Assembly (NCBI GenBank): GCA_963764695.1
Contig: CAVXTW010000001.1
Location: 868,001-932,000, forward strand
Direction: 5' to 3'
Length of the DNA stretch: 64,000 nt
Origin: DATFRY01 sp963764695
GTDB taxonomy: Bacteria; Myxococcota_A; Polyangia; Haliangiales; Haliangiaceae
This document shows, piece after piece, positions 52,015 to 62,521 of the stretch; position 1 is the first letter of the stretch, and every line of letters starts with the position of its first letter. A program made the position numbers and the translations under genes. Below the pieces are notes generated by a model. It ran no database searches, was not told where the DNA came from, and saw nothing but the letters and a program-made list of their open reading frames with translations.

Positions 52015-52848
52015 ATGAGGAGCAGGAGGAGCCGTGCGGTTACGGCGCTCGCGGTGCTCGCTGCCATCTTGCTGGCGGCGGGACCGGTCCGGGCACAGCA
52101 GGACCGCGACGACGATCAGAAGGCGCGCGAGCTGTTCCGGCTCGGCGAGGGACACTACGCGGCCGGTCGCTACGAGAAGGCGGCGCTGCTCTACGACGAG
52201 GCCTACCGGCTGAGCGGCCGGGCCGAGCTCCTGCTGGCCATGGTCAACACCTACGAGCGCATGGGCGACTACCCGCAGGCGATCGAGCGGCTCAGGGAGT
52301 ACCTCGAGCACCCGCGGGCCAAGAACGTCGCCTCGCTGCGCGATCGCCTCGAGCGCCTGGAGAAGGCGCAGCGCGAGCGCGACGACGAGCGGCAGCGCGT
52401 CCAGAACCTCGAGAAGACGGACAAGGAACGCGCCCGCGAGCTGCGCCGGCTGCGCCAGCAGAGGCAGGCCCGGGATGACGAGGAGCAAGAGCAGGGTCCG
52501 GCGCCACCGTCGCGCAAGCCGGCCTACCTGTTCCTCGCCGGTGGCGCGGTCGGACTTCTCGGCGCGGTCGGCTTCGGTCTGCTCGCCAGCGATGCCGGCC
52601 AGGACGCCGAGCTGGCGTGCGACGACGGCGGGCTGTGCCGCGGCTCGGCCCAGGACGCGCTCGATCGCGAGCTGACCTTCTCTGTCCTGGCCGACGTCAG
52701 CGCCGTTGTCGGGATCGGCTCGGCCGCGTTCGGCGCCTATCTGTGGTGGAAGACGCGCGGCGAGACGGGCGAGACCCGCAGCGCCCTGCGCATCGGACCG
52801 ACCGTCCTCCCGGGCGGCGTGGGGGTGAGCTTTGCCGGCGATCTGTAG
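52015..52848 (+). CDS. Exported TPR/coiled-coil membrane protein
   Basis: A 277-residue protein with a signal peptide (AVLAAILLAAGPVRAQ), two TPR-like units (LFRLGEGHYAAGRYEKAALLYDEAYRL; LLLAMVNTYERMGDYPQAIERLREYL), a charged coiled coil (about 105-160) and two C-terminal membrane helices (FLAGGAVGLLGAVGFGLLA; VVGIGSAAFGAYLWW). The ATG at 52015 has GGAGAGG upstream; an ATG at 51997 is also possible. This build accompanies Ser/Thr kinases in myxobacterial genomes, by my recollection. It overlaps the next gene by 17 nt. Confidence 0.82.
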   Translation: MRSRRSRAVTALAVLAAILLAAGPVRAQQDRDDDQKARELFRLGEGHYAAGRYEKAALLYDEAYRLSGRAELLLAMVNTYERMGDYPQAIERLREYLEHPRAKNVASLRDRLERLEKAQRERDDERQRVQNLEKTDKERARELRRLRQQRQARDDEEQEQGPAPPSRKPAYLFLAGGAVGLLGAVGFGLLASDAGQDAELACDDGGLCRGSAQDALDRELTFSVLADVSAVVGIGSAAFGAYLWWKTRGETGETRSALRIGPTVLPGGVGVSFAGDL

Positions 52849-54286
52849 AGGAGCGTTCGTCGCGTTCGTTGCTCTGGCCGCCGTGGCCGGCGGCTGCACG
52901 CTGACCAGGACCGACGTCTCCGAGTGCGAGAGCAGCGCCGAGTGCCACGCCGCGTTCGGCGTCGGCCACGTGTGCAACGGCGACGGGCTGTGCGACGAGG
53001 TCGAGCCGCCGCCGCGCTGCACCCAGACCTACCCGCCCGGCCTGTTCGAGAACCGCTACCAGGAGCGCACGCGCATCGTCCTCGGCAACCTGATGGATCG
53101 CTCCAACGAGACCCACGTGGCGCGCGAGCGCTCGGCGCAGCTCGCCTACGAGCAGGCCAACGGCGAGGACGGCGTCGACGACCGCGACTTCGGCGCGGTG
53201 TTCTGCACCATCGAGGAGAACCCGGACATCGACGATCTGAGCCGCGCCGAGGCCGCCGTGGCGACGGCCGAGTTCCTGGCCGAGGCGGTCGGCGTGCCGG
53301 CCATCGTCGGGCCGGCCGCCTCCAGCGACACCCAGGCCGTCTTCCAGTCGCTGGCCGGTTCCGGGGTACTGGTCATCTCGCCGTCGGCGACCAGCCCGGC
53401 CCTGACCGACCTCGACCCGGAGATGGTGTCGAACGACGCGCCGGGTCTGCTGTGGCGCACGGCCCCGTCCGACGGGCTGCAGGGCACGGTCATCGCCGAC
53501 GACATGCTGGGGCCCGGGACGGGACGGGCCGCGGCGGTCAGCAGCGTCGCGGTCATCCACGAGACCGGCGCGTACGGCGAGGGGCTGTTCGAGGTGTTCG
53601 CCCGCGCCTTCATGGACGGCGGCGGCCAGGTCGACGAGCTGCGCCCGTTCGAGGACGATGGCCAGCTGGCCGACGCGATCGCCGACATCGGAGACTCGTC
53701 GGTGGAGGAGGTGCTGTTCATCTCCAGCCAGCCGGACGACATCTCCGCCTTTCTCAACTCGGCCAGCCAGCTGCCCGGATACGACGACAAGGGCATCTTC
53801 CTGACCGACGCTGCCGCCAACCCGGACGTGCTGTCGGCTGCCAACCCGGCGCGCTTCGACCAGGTCCGCGGCACGCGCCCGGCTCCGCTCGACGAGGGCC
53901 AGGACCTTGTCTACGCCAGCTTCATCGCCGCCTACACGGCCAAGTTCCAGCAGGACGTGCGCACCTATTCGTTCGCCGCCAACGCCTACGACGCGGCCTG
54001 GCTGCTGGTGTACGGCGCCGCCTGGGCCCTGTTCCGCGAGGACGGCCTCACCGGGCTCAACATGGCGCGCGGCCTTCGCCGCGTGAGCAACGGCGAGTCG
54101 ATCGAGGTGCGCGCGGGCGGCTGGGTCGCCGCGCAGCAGGAGTTCCGCGAGGGCCGATCGATCAACGCAGCCGGCGCTTCGGGGCCAATCGACTACGATC
54201 CGGACACCGAAGAGACGGCGGCGGACATCGAGGTATGGGAGATCCAGGGCGGGGCGATCCGCGGGATTTATCCCGTGAGTCCCTGA
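52832..54286 (+). CDS. Periplasmic ligand-binding lipoprotein, branched-chain amino-acid type
   Basis: A 484-residue protein with lipobox AVAGGC, then a Cys-rich linker (residues 25-60: CESSAECHAAF, CNGDGLCDEV) of a kind frequent in myxobacterial lipoproteins. The body is a Peripla_BP_6 / LivJ-type fold: AIVGPAASSDTQAV, VISPSATSPALTD, AVIHETGAYGEGLFEVF and SFAANAYDAAWLLVYG. No ABC permease is nearby, so it probably senses rather than transports, perhaps for the kinase two genes upstream. The TTG start at 52832 overlaps the TPR gene. Function is inferred from the fold and context. Confidence 0.85.
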   Translation: MPAICRGAFVAFVALAAVAGGCTLTRTDVSECESSAECHAAFGVGHVCNGDGLCDEVEPPPRCTQTYPPGLFENRYQERTRIVLGNLMDRSNETHVARERSAQLAYEQANGEDGVDDRDFGAVFCTIEENPDIDDLSRAEAAVATAEFLAEAVGVPAIVGPAASSDTQAVFQSLAGSGVLVISPSATSPALTDLDPEMVSNDAPGLLWRTAPSDGLQGTVIADDMLGPGTGRAAAVSSVAVIHETGAYGEGLFEVFARAFMDGGGQVDELRPFEDDGQLADAIADIGDSSVEEVLFISSQPDDISAFLNSASQLPGYDDKGIFLTDAAANPDVLSAANPARFDQVRGTRPAPLDEGQDLVYASFIAAYTAKFQQDVRTYSFAANAYDAAWLLVYGAAWALFREDGLTGLNMARGLRRVSNGESIEVRAGGWVAAQQEFREGRSINAAGASGPIDYDPDTEETAADIEVWEIQGGAIRGIYPVSP

Positions 54287-54361
54287 CTTCGGCGTCCTCG
54301 GGTTCTGTGGCGGCGCGGGTCGGCTGCTGTCGAGCTCGGCATCCGGCAAGGGAGTCCACCC

Positions 54362-54392
54362 GTTGCCTGTTGCCTGCTGCCTGTCACCTGTT
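54362..54392. repeat. Short tandem repeat of a TTGCCTG-like heptamer
   Basis: Four imperfect 7-nt units (TTGCCTG, TTGCCTG, CTGCCTG, TCACCTG) lie head to tail in the 161-bp gap between the binding lipoprotein and padR. It is a simple-sequence slippage repeat; regulatory role not shown. Confidence 0.5.
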
Positions 54393-54397
54393 TGTGT

Positions 54398-54430
54398 TTG
54401 ACACGCTGTTCGTTATCTACGATTCTTAGA
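54398..54430 (+). promoter_or_regulatory. Promoter region of padR with inverted repeat
   Basis: A perfect TTGACA at 54398-54403 is followed by TATCTACGATTCTTAGAC, which contains a short inverted repeat (TCTA/TAGA). The -10 hexamer is ambiguous. PadR repressors commonly bind their own promoter at such dyads. Distance to the GTG at 54448 is about 20 nt. Confidence 0.4.
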
Positions 54431-54447
54431 CAAAGAGACGGCCAGCC

Positions 54448-54786
54448 GTGACGGATCCAACCCAGCAACTCATCCGCGGCACCCTCCACCTGCTCATCCT
54501 TCGCCAGCTGGCGGCCGGGCCGGCGCACGGTTTCTCGCTGCTGAGCGCGATCGCCGAGCGCTCCGACGGCGTGCTCACCTTCGAGGACGGGGCACTCTAT
54601 CAGGCGCTGCATCGCATGCAGGAGCGCGAGTGGGTGACGTCCGAGTGGGGGCACGCGGAGAACGGCAAGCGGGCGCGGTTCTACAGCCTGACCCGTGAAG
54701 GGCGGCGGCGGCTGGCCATCGAGACCGACAGCTGGCGGCGCTACGCGGCGGCGGTGTCGCGCATGCTGGAGCTGGAGCCGGCGTGA
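54448..54786 (+). CDS. PadR-family transcriptional regulator
   Basis: A 112-residue winged-helix repressor (GTLHLLILRQLAAGPAHGFSLL, then EDGALYQALHRMQEREWV and ARFYSLTREGRR for the wing). It overlaps the permease gene by 4 nt. PadR-ADOP pairs of this type are frequent in Acidobacteriota and Myxococcota, where the regulator probably controls the adjacent transporter. The GTG start gives the standard MTDPTQQLIRG N-terminus. Confidence 0.93.
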   Translation: MTDPTQQLIRGTLHLLILRQLAAGPAHGFSLLSAIAERSDGVLTFEDGALYQALHRMQEREWVTSEWGHAENGKRARFYSLTREGRRRLAIETDSWRRYAAAVSRMLELEPA

Positions 54787-57402
54787 AGCTCTCCCGGCAC
54801 GAGACGCGCGAGATCGAGGCCGGGGTCGACGAGGAGATCCGGTTCCATGTCGAGATGCGCGCCGAGCAGCTGGTCCGCATGGGCCACGCGCCGGACGAGG
54901 CGCGCGCCGAGGCGCTGCGCCGCTTCGGCGACCTGGCCGCCACCCGCGCCGCCTGCGTCAACAGCGACCGCCGCCGCCACCGGACCCATCGCCGGCGCGA
55001 GATGGTGCGCGCCCTCGGCGCCGACGCGCTGTTCGCGCTGCGCCGCATGCGCAGCGCGGCCGCTGGTGTTCGCCATCATCATCCTCACCCTCGGGGTCGG
55101 CATCGGCGCCAGCACGGCGGTGTTCAGCGTGGCCGAGCATGTGCTGTGGCGGCCGCTGCCGGTCGCCGGCGAGGACCAGGCGGTCACGCTGTGGGAGACC
55201 GATCCGCAGCAGGGCGGGGCGCGCCTCGAGGTGTCGCCGGGCAACTTCGCCATGTGGGAAGAGCTGCAGCGCAGCTTCGACTCGCTCGGCCTGGCCGATC
55301 CGTCCGGCTTCGACTACGGGCATGACGGGCGGCGCGAGGCGGTCGTCTCCTGGCGAGTCACGCGCGGTTTCTTCGACGCCCTGGGTGCGACGCCGCACCT
55401 GGGCCGGCTGCTGGTCGACGAGGACTTCACGCGCGCGGCCGCGTCCGCGGTGGTCGTGTCGCACGCGTTCTGGCGCGATCGCCTGGGCGCCGATCCGGCC
55501 GCGCTGGAGCGCCCGATCGAGCTGGACGGCGCGCCGGCCCGCGTGGTCGGCGTGCTGCCGCCCGGCCTCGACTACCCGCGGCGGCGCGCCGACATCTGGG
55601 CGCCCATGCTGCTGGACGACGAGGCGCGCCGCGATCACTCGTCGCGCTACACCCAGGTGGTGGCCCGGCTGCGCGCCGGCGTGACCGTCGGTGCCGCCCA
55701 GGCCGACATGGATCGCGTGGCCGGGCTGGTCCAGGCCCAGGTCAAGGGCGGCGCACCGGTCGGCGGCATCCGCGTGCAGCCGCTGCGCGAGCACGTTGTC
55801 GGCCCGGTGCGCCCGGCGCTGCTCGCCCTGCTCGGCGCGGTCGGCCTGCTGCTGCTCATCGGATGCAGCAACGTGACCAGCCTGCTGCTGTCCGACGCGA
55901 TCGGCCGCGAGCGCGAGCTGGCCCTGCGCGCCGCGGTCGGCGCGACCGGCCGCCGCGTGGCCCTGCAGCTGTTCGCCGAGTGCGCGGTCTACGCCGCCCT
56001 CGGAGGCGCGCTGGGCGTGCTGCTGGCGTCCTGGGGCATCGACGCGTTCGTCGCGCTCGGGCCCGACGATCTCCCGCGCCGCGCCACCGTCGCGCTCGAC
56101 TGGCGCGCGCTCCTCTTCGCCGGCGGCGTGGTCCTGACCTGTGCGCTGCTGATCGGCGTGGCCCCGGCGGTGCGGGCGTCGCGGGTCACGCTGGCCTCGC
56201 TGCTCCGAACCGGCGAGGCAGTGACGCCGCAGCGCCGCCTGCGCCGCGTGCTGGTGGCGGTCGAGGTCGCCCTGGCCCTTGTCCTGCTCGTCGGCGCCAG
56301 CCTGCTCGGCCGAAGCTTCGCCGCCCTGCGCGGCAACCAGCTCGGCTTCGCGCCGCGCGACCTGGTCGAGCTGCAGATGTTCCTGTGGGACAACAACCAG
56401 ACCCCCGAGGCGCGCCGCCAGCGCGTGGCCCAGCTGGTCGCCGCGTTCGAGAGCGTTCCCGGCGTCGACCGGGTCGGGACGGTCACCGCCATGCCGTTCC
56501 ACCCCAGCCAGATCGACGCCGAGGACGACGTGTCGATCGACGGCAGCCAGGCGCCACCGCGCCGGGTCCACACCACCGCCGCCTCGCCCGGCTACTTCGA
56601 CGCCATGGGCGTGCCGCTCCTGCGCGGCCGCCCGTTCGACGATCGTCGCGACCATCAGGACGGCCCGCGCGTCGCGCTCCTCAACGACGCCGCCGCGCGT
56701 TCGCTGTTCCCCGGCCAGGATCCGATCGGGCGGCGCATCCGCTTCGGCGTCATGGACCGGCCCGAGCTGCGCGAGATCGTCGGCGTGGTCGGCGACGTGC
56801 GCCCGACCAGCCTGGACAGCGAGCCTCGCCCCGAGGTCTACGTGCCGATGCGCCAGACCGGCACCGGCAGCGTCACCTTCGTGGTCCGCAGCCGCGCGCC
56901 GGAGCGAGCACTGGCCGCGCTGCGCGACCAGGTGGTCCGCATCGATCCGCGCCAGTCGATCTATCACGCGGCCGTGGTCGAGGACCTCGTCAACGCCACG
57001 CTGGTCGAGCGACGCTTCAACCTGATGCTCGCCGCCGCGCTCTCCTGCGTCGCACTGTTCCTCGCCCTCATCGGCGTCTACGGCCTGATGAGCAGCGAGA
57101 CCCGCGCCCGCACCCGCGAGATCGGCATCCGCGCCGCCCTCGGCGCCCGCCCGCGCCACATCGCCGCCATGGTGATGGAGAGCGGCCTGCGCGCCGTCCT
57201 GCCCGGCGTCCTGCTCGGCCTCGCCGGCGCTGCCCTCTCGATGCACGCCATCCGCAGCATGCTCTACGGCGTCGCCCCGATCGATCCCCTCACCTTCCTG
57301 TACATCGGCGCCGGCACCTTCGCAGTCGTCGCCATCGCAGCCTACCTCCCCGCCCGCCGCGCCGCCGCCATCCACCCGATGGAGGCGATCCGCCGCGAGT
57401 GA
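54783..57402 (+). CDS. ADOP-type ABC transporter permease (MacB-like), frameshifted
   Basis: An about 872-residue permease with the ADOP N-terminal prefix (EIEAGVDEEIRFHVEMRAEQL), then two MacB-periplasmic core domains and FtsX domains. Membrane segments include LVFAIIILTLGVGIGASTAVF, LLALLGAVGLLLLIGC and ALSCVALFLALIGVYGL. The frame breaks at about 55055: the prefix ends ALRRMRSA and the conserved PLVFAIIIL continues in the next frame, consistent with one extra base (GCGGCCGC for GCGCCGC). No ATPase is encoded here. The GTG start overlaps padR. Substrate unknown. Confidence 0.85.
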
Positions 57403-57409
57403 CCTGATC

Positions 57410-57440
57410 GTCGGGGAGGGGCGCGGGGCGCGGGGCGCGA
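57410..57440. repeat. GGGGCGC tandem repeat
   Basis: GGGGCGC is repeated three to four times directly after the permease gene. The G-runs could form a G-quadruplex, but this may simply reflect GC-rich drift. Confidence 0.4.
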
Positions 57441-57443
57441 ACT

Positions 57444-57513
57444 GTCACCGTCGGCGTGATCGTGCAAGGTGGTCCGTTAACGGATCACCTTTCAAGATCA
57501 CGCCGACGGTCAC
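57444..57513. repeat. 70-bp near-perfect palindrome centred on GTTAAC
   Basis: Arms 57444-57478 and 57479-57513 are reverse complements with only about three mismatches over 35 bp, around a TTAA centre (outer arm GTCACCGTCGGCGTGATC). It would form a very stable hairpin in RNA and may end transcription of the permease gene, although there is no T-run. It could equally be a REP-like mobile repeat. It is not the same sequence as the 6525-6735 element. Confidence 0.7.
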
Positions 57514-57574
57514 GCGTTTGCGAGCCAAGGCCGAGGCAGCCGAGCGTGCCTCTCCGAGCGCCGACCGTGCGGGC

Positions 57575-57580
57575 TATAGT
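57575..57580 (+). promoter_or_regulatory. Leaderless-type -10 box TATAGT for pdxH
   Basis: TATAGT is followed by AGGTGC and the GTG at 57587. The AGG is too close to the start for a normal ribosome site. The same hexamer and spacing precede the cytochrome gene at 63016. Confidence 0.5.
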
Positions 57581-57586
57581 AGGTGC

Positions 57587-58222
57587 GTGAAGCTCGACGA
57601 TCTGCGCCGCGAGTATGCGGGGGCGCCGCTGACCGAGGCGGTGGCCGGAGACGATCCGCTGGCTCTGTTCGAGCGCTGGTTTCAGGAGGCGGTCGCGGCG
57701 GAGGTGCCGTTCGCGGACGGGATGGTGCTGGCTACCAGTGCGCCGGATGGGCAGCCGTCGGCGCGGACGGTGCTGCTCAAGCGGTTCGACGCGCGCGGGT
57801 TTGCGTTTTACACCAGCTACGAGAGTCGCAAGGCGGGGGAGCTGGAGGCCAATCCGTCGGCGGCGCTGCTGTTCTGGTGGCCGGTGCTGCACCGGCAGGT
57901 GCGGGTCGAGGGCAAGGTCGCGCGGCTGAGCGCGGACGAGTCGGATGCGTACTTCGCGACCCGGCCGCGGGCGAGCAACCTGTCGGCCATGGCGTCGGCG
58001 CAGAGCCGCGTGATCGCGGGCCGCGATGAGCTCGAGGGAGCGGTCGCGCGCTGCACCGACGAGTGGGAGGGCAGGGAGCTGGAGCGTCCAGCCAGCTGGG
58101 GCGGCTACTGCCTGGTACCACGAGCCATCGAGTTCTGGCAGGGGCGGCCGGACAGGCTTCACGACCGGCTTCGCTTCCGCAGCGGCGCCCAGGGCTGGAC
58201 ACGCGAGCGGCTCTGTCCCTAA
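57587..58222 (+). CDS. pdxH: Pyridoxamine 5'-phosphate oxidase
   Basis: A 211-residue FMN enzyme that oxidises PMP/PNP to pyridoxal 5'-phosphate. Motifs in order: DPLALFERWFQEA, ATSAPDGQPSARTVLLK, FAFYTSYESRKAGEL (FMN phosphate site), LLFWWPVLHRQVRVEG and the C-terminal PRAIEFWQGRPDRLHDR. Length matches the family. The GTG at 57587 after a TATAGT box is preferred to an in-frame start 23 codons upstream. The stop overlaps the start of an AT-rich operator-like region. Confidence 0.97.
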   Translation: MKLDDLRREYAGAPLTEAVAGDDPLALFERWFQEAVAAEVPFADGMVLATSAPDGQPSARTVLLKRFDARGFAFYTSYESRKAGELEANPSAALLFWWPVLHRQVRVEGKVARLSADESDAYFATRPRASNLSAMASAQSRVIAGRDELEGAVARCTDEWEGRELERPASWGGYCLVPRAIEFWQGRPDRLHDRLRFRSGAQGWTRERLCP

Positions 58223-58224
58223 AA

Positions 58225-58238
58225 TGAAATCCGTTTCA
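58225..58238. promoter_or_regulatory. Palindrome TGAAATCCGTTTCA upstream of the second acyl-CoA dehydrogenase
   Basis: A 5-bp inverted repeat with a 4-nt centre, 52 nt before the ATG of the acyl-CoA dehydrogenase. It resembles the GAAAC-N-GTTTC boxes of PsrA-type fatty-acid-responsive TetR repressors and the box at 49855-49873. No TetR gene is in the window. Confidence 0.4.
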
Positions 58239-58289
58239 CGTTAGCGCGTCCGCTCGCCGCCCGGCGAGTCCGCGCCGGAGGTCTGTACG

Positions 58290-59458
<1,169 letters not shown>

Positions 59459-59462
<4 letters not shown>

Positions 59463-61009
59463 TTCGCGTGCACGTCGGTCGGGCGGTCGGTCTGCGTGCC
59501 GCCCAGCAGGTGGTGGTGGTCCTCCTCGAGCAGGACCACCGGAAAGGCCTCGCGGCGGCCCGGGCTCCAGTGCATGAGCTCGCCGCGGTGGCCGCGCACG
59601 CGCAGGAACGTGTACTGGACGCGCTCGCGCGGCAGCAGCGTGTCGGCGGTGAACACCGCGATCCAGGTGCCGGTGTTGTAGTACCAGGCCGAGGCGCCGT
59701 CCCCCTCGAGCCGGGCGATCACTTCCTCGTGGGTGTGGCCGAAGGTGACGATCGGGACGCGGGCCAGCGCCGCGATCTTGGTCGCCGCGCGGCGCATGCG
59801 CGGGTCCTCGCCCATGCCCGCCGGGCGCAGCAGGAAGTACGACGCGGCGCCGACCGCGATGACCAGGAACAGGAAGTTCAGGGTCAGAAACAGGATCGCC
59901 TTGAAGCCGAAGCCGGCCTGCATGGTCGTGATGGCGTTGAAGCCGACGAACCACAGGGCCGCGGCCAGCACCGCGGCCAGCAGCACGAAGCCGGTCGCCT
60001 TGACGATGCGGGCGACGATCTGCCGGGCCAGCAGCGCGGCCGAGCCCCTCACCTGCTTGAGCGCGTCGATCATGTGGAGGCGCTCGCCGACCGGTGAGTG
60101 GCCGACCAGATCGGACAGCTCCGCCTCGTGGCGCTGGCGCATCTGCTCCTCGCTGGGCGGGATCTTGGCCAGGCGGCGGAGGATCTGCAGCAGGAAGGGG
60201 GCGTGGACGGTGGCCACGTGGGCCAGCAGGCGCGGCCGGTTGAGCAGCAGCCAGCGGAAGTAGCGCACGTTGGAGCGCGAGTTCGGCACGATGAAGGTGA
60301 TGCTGCCGAACTGGTTGTACAGGTAGCGCTGGAAGAAGGTGCCCAGCGGCAGATCCACCTCCTTGCGGTGGACCTCGTCGTCGAGATCGGCCATGCGCCG
60401 GCGCAGCGGATACTTGAACGAGTTCTCCGGATCGTACTGGCAGCCGTGCTCGATCCAGATGCGGCCCGGCTCGCAGTGAAACCAGCTCTCGAAGGTGAGC
60501 CGCTCGGCGGCGCGCGCCGCCATCTCGGCGCCGCCCGCGCCCACGCCGGACCCGCGGTTCAGCTCGGCCAGCAGCGCGGCGCGGACCTCGTTGCGCACCG
60601 CCTCCCACTGCATCTCCGGATCGTGGTTGCCGGGCAGGATGACGACCTGGTGGCCGTCGGCCAGCACGTCGGCCAGCCCGCGCACGAACAGCGGGTGGCC
60701 CTCGAGGATGTGGCGCGCGGTCACCGCCGCCTCGGCGGGCGTCAGGGCGCGGTTGTAGCGCGGGCGGTGCACGCCGTCGGCGCGGTCCGGCTCCGGCTCG
60801 ATGCGCAGGAGATCGAAGGTGTCGCCGTTGAGCACCAGCTTGAACGGCTGGTTGCGCTCGCGCGCGTCGCGCACCAGGTCGGTGCAGAAGTGGTGGAAGT
60901 CGTCGTCGTAGAAGAAGGCCTCGAGCCGGTGATAGCGCCCGCTCTCGGCGTTCTTGCCGCGCCCGAGGTGCAGGTCGCTCACCACGATGATGTCGTGCAG
61001 ATCGGGCAT
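59459..61009 (-). CDS. Metallophosphoesterase with C-terminal-half membrane hairpin
   Basis: A 516-residue calcineurin-like phosphoesterase. Metal motifs are VVSDLHLGRG near residue 10, LNGDTFD near 62, LPGNHDPE near 125 and, far away, FGHTHEE near 435. Between them is a helical insert with two adjacent transmembrane segments (ATGFVLLAAVLAAALWFVGF; ILFLTLNFLFLVIAVGAASYFLL). The split metal site implies a membrane-tethered fold. It is the third gene of the archease-rtcB operon, 23 nt after rtcB, which suggests an RNA-end or cyclic-phosphate role by context only. Confidence 0.87.
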
Positions 61010-61032
61010 CGCTGACGGGGACGGCACGCGGC

Positions 61033-62481
61033 CTAGCCCTTGACTACCGCAAGAGGGACCAGCTTGGCTACCTTGCGGGCCACACCAGAGCCGTGCATCA
61101 CCTCGATGACGTCGGCCACATCCTTGTAGGCCTCCGAGATCTCCTCGGCGACGGTGGCCGCGCTGTCGCTTCGCACGAAGATGCCTCGGTCCTCCAGCTC
61201 GCGGAAGATGGGCCGGCCCCGGGCCGATTTCTTGGCCTGGGCGCGCGACATGCGGCGCCCGGCGCCGTGGCAGCTGGAGCCGAAGGTCTCGGCCATGGCG
61301 CGCTCGGTGCCGGCCAGCACGAAGCTGTAGCGACCCATGTCGCCCGGCACCAGCACCGGCTGGCCGACCGCGCGGTACGCCTCCGGCAGGCTGGCGTGAC
61401 CGGGGCCGAACGCGCGGGTGGCGCCCTTTCGATGCACGCAGACGACCTGCTCGGCGCCGCCGACCGTGTGGGTCTCGAACTTGGCGATGTTGTGGCAGAC
61501 GTCGTAGACCAGATCGAGGCCGAGCTCGGAGCCGTCGCCGCCGGGCGCGCCGAAGAAGTCGGCCAGCGCCTCGCGCACGAAGTGGGTCATCATCTGGCGG
61601 TTGGCGAAGGCGAAGTTGATCGCGCCGGTCATGGCGGCGCGGTAGCGGCGCGCCTCGTCGCTGCGCAGCGGCGCGGCGGCCAGCTGGCGGTCGGGCAGCT
61701 CGATGTTGTAGCGCGCCGACGCGCGCAGCATGGCGCGCAGCGAGTCGTCGCATACCTGGTAGCCGAGGCCGCGGCTGCCGGAGTGGATGAGCACGGTGAC
61801 GCGATCGCGGACCAGGCCGAACGCGGCCGCCGCCTCCTCGTCGTAGATCTCCGACACGTAGCCGAGCTCGCAGAAATGATTGCCGGAGCCGAGCGAGCCG
61901 AGCTGGGGGCGGCCGCGCTCCTTGGCCCGCTCCGATACTTCGTCCGGCTCGGCGCCGTCGATGCAGCCGTTCTCCTCGGCGTGCTCGAGATCGCCGGCGC
62001 GGCCGTAGCCCTCGGCGACAGCCCAGGTCGCGCCGCGCACCAGCACGCGGTCGAGCTCGGCGGCGCTGAGCTTGCGGGGGCTGCGCGAGCCGACGCCGGA
62101 CGGGATGGCGCGGTGGAGCGCGGTGGCCAGATCGGCCAGGCGCCCGTCCAGCTCGTCGCGCTCGAGCCGGCTCGACAGCAGGCGCACGCCGCAGTTGATG
62201 TCGTAGCCGACGCCGCCGGGCGACAGCACGCCCTCCTCGCTGTCGAACGCGGCCACGCCGCCGATCGGGAAGCCGTAGCCCCAGTGGATGTCCGGCATGG
62301 CGATCGAGTGGCCGATGATGCCGGGCAGGTGGGCGACGTTGGCCACCTGCTCGGGGCTGCGGTCGTGGCGGATGTCGGCGATCAGCTCGGCGGAGGCGTA
62401 GATCAGACCGGGCACCCGCATGCCGCCGCGCTGCGGGATGCGGTAGCGAAAGTCGTCAACTCGCTCGAGCTCGATCGCCAT
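61033..62481 (-). CDS. rtcB: tRNA-splicing/RNA-repair ligase RtcB
   Basis: A 482-residue GTP- and Mn-dependent ligase that joins RNA 2',3'-cyclic phosphate or 3'-phosphate to 5'-OH ends. Key parts are GYDINCGVR (metal Cys97), LGSLGSGNHFCEL, IHSGSRGLGYQVC, and the catalytic His region SSCHGAGRRMSR. The C-terminus DVIEVMHGSGVARKVAKL is typical. The ATG at 62481 follows the archease stop by 40 nt. Complete, and partnered with archease directly upstream. Confidence 0.97.
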   Translation of the reverse strand: MAIELERVDDFRYRIPQRGGMRVPGLIYASAELIADIRHDRSPEQVANVAHLPGIIGHSIAMPDIHWGYGFPIGGVAAFDSEEGVLSPGGVGYDINCGVRLLSSRLERDELDGRLADLATALHRAIPSGVGSRSPRKLSAAELDRVLVRGATWAVAEGYGRAGDLEHAEENGCIDGAEPDEVSERAKERGRPQLGSLGSGNHFCELGYVSEIYDEEAAAAFGLVRDRVTVLIHSGSRGLGYQVCDDSLRAMLRASARYNIELPDRQLAAAPLRSDEARRYRAAMTGAINFAFANRQMMTHFVREALADFFGAPGGDGSELGLDLVYDVCHNIAKFETHTVGGAEQVVCVHRKGATRAFGPGHASLPEAYRAVGQPVLVPGDMGRYSFVLAGTERAMAETFGSSCHGAGRRMSRAQAKKSARGRPIFRELEDRGIFVRSDSAATVAEEISEAYKDVADVIEVMHGSGVARKVAKLVPLAVVKG

Positions 62482-62521
62482 GGTGTCCTTGCTCGGTTGC
62501 TCCAGGTCGCGGGCGGCCGCT

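Noticed and set aside
54958..57375. 805-codon open frame on the minus strand
   Set aside because: It is antisense to the ADOP permease, whose domains are unmistakable on the plus strand; the product is low-complexity.
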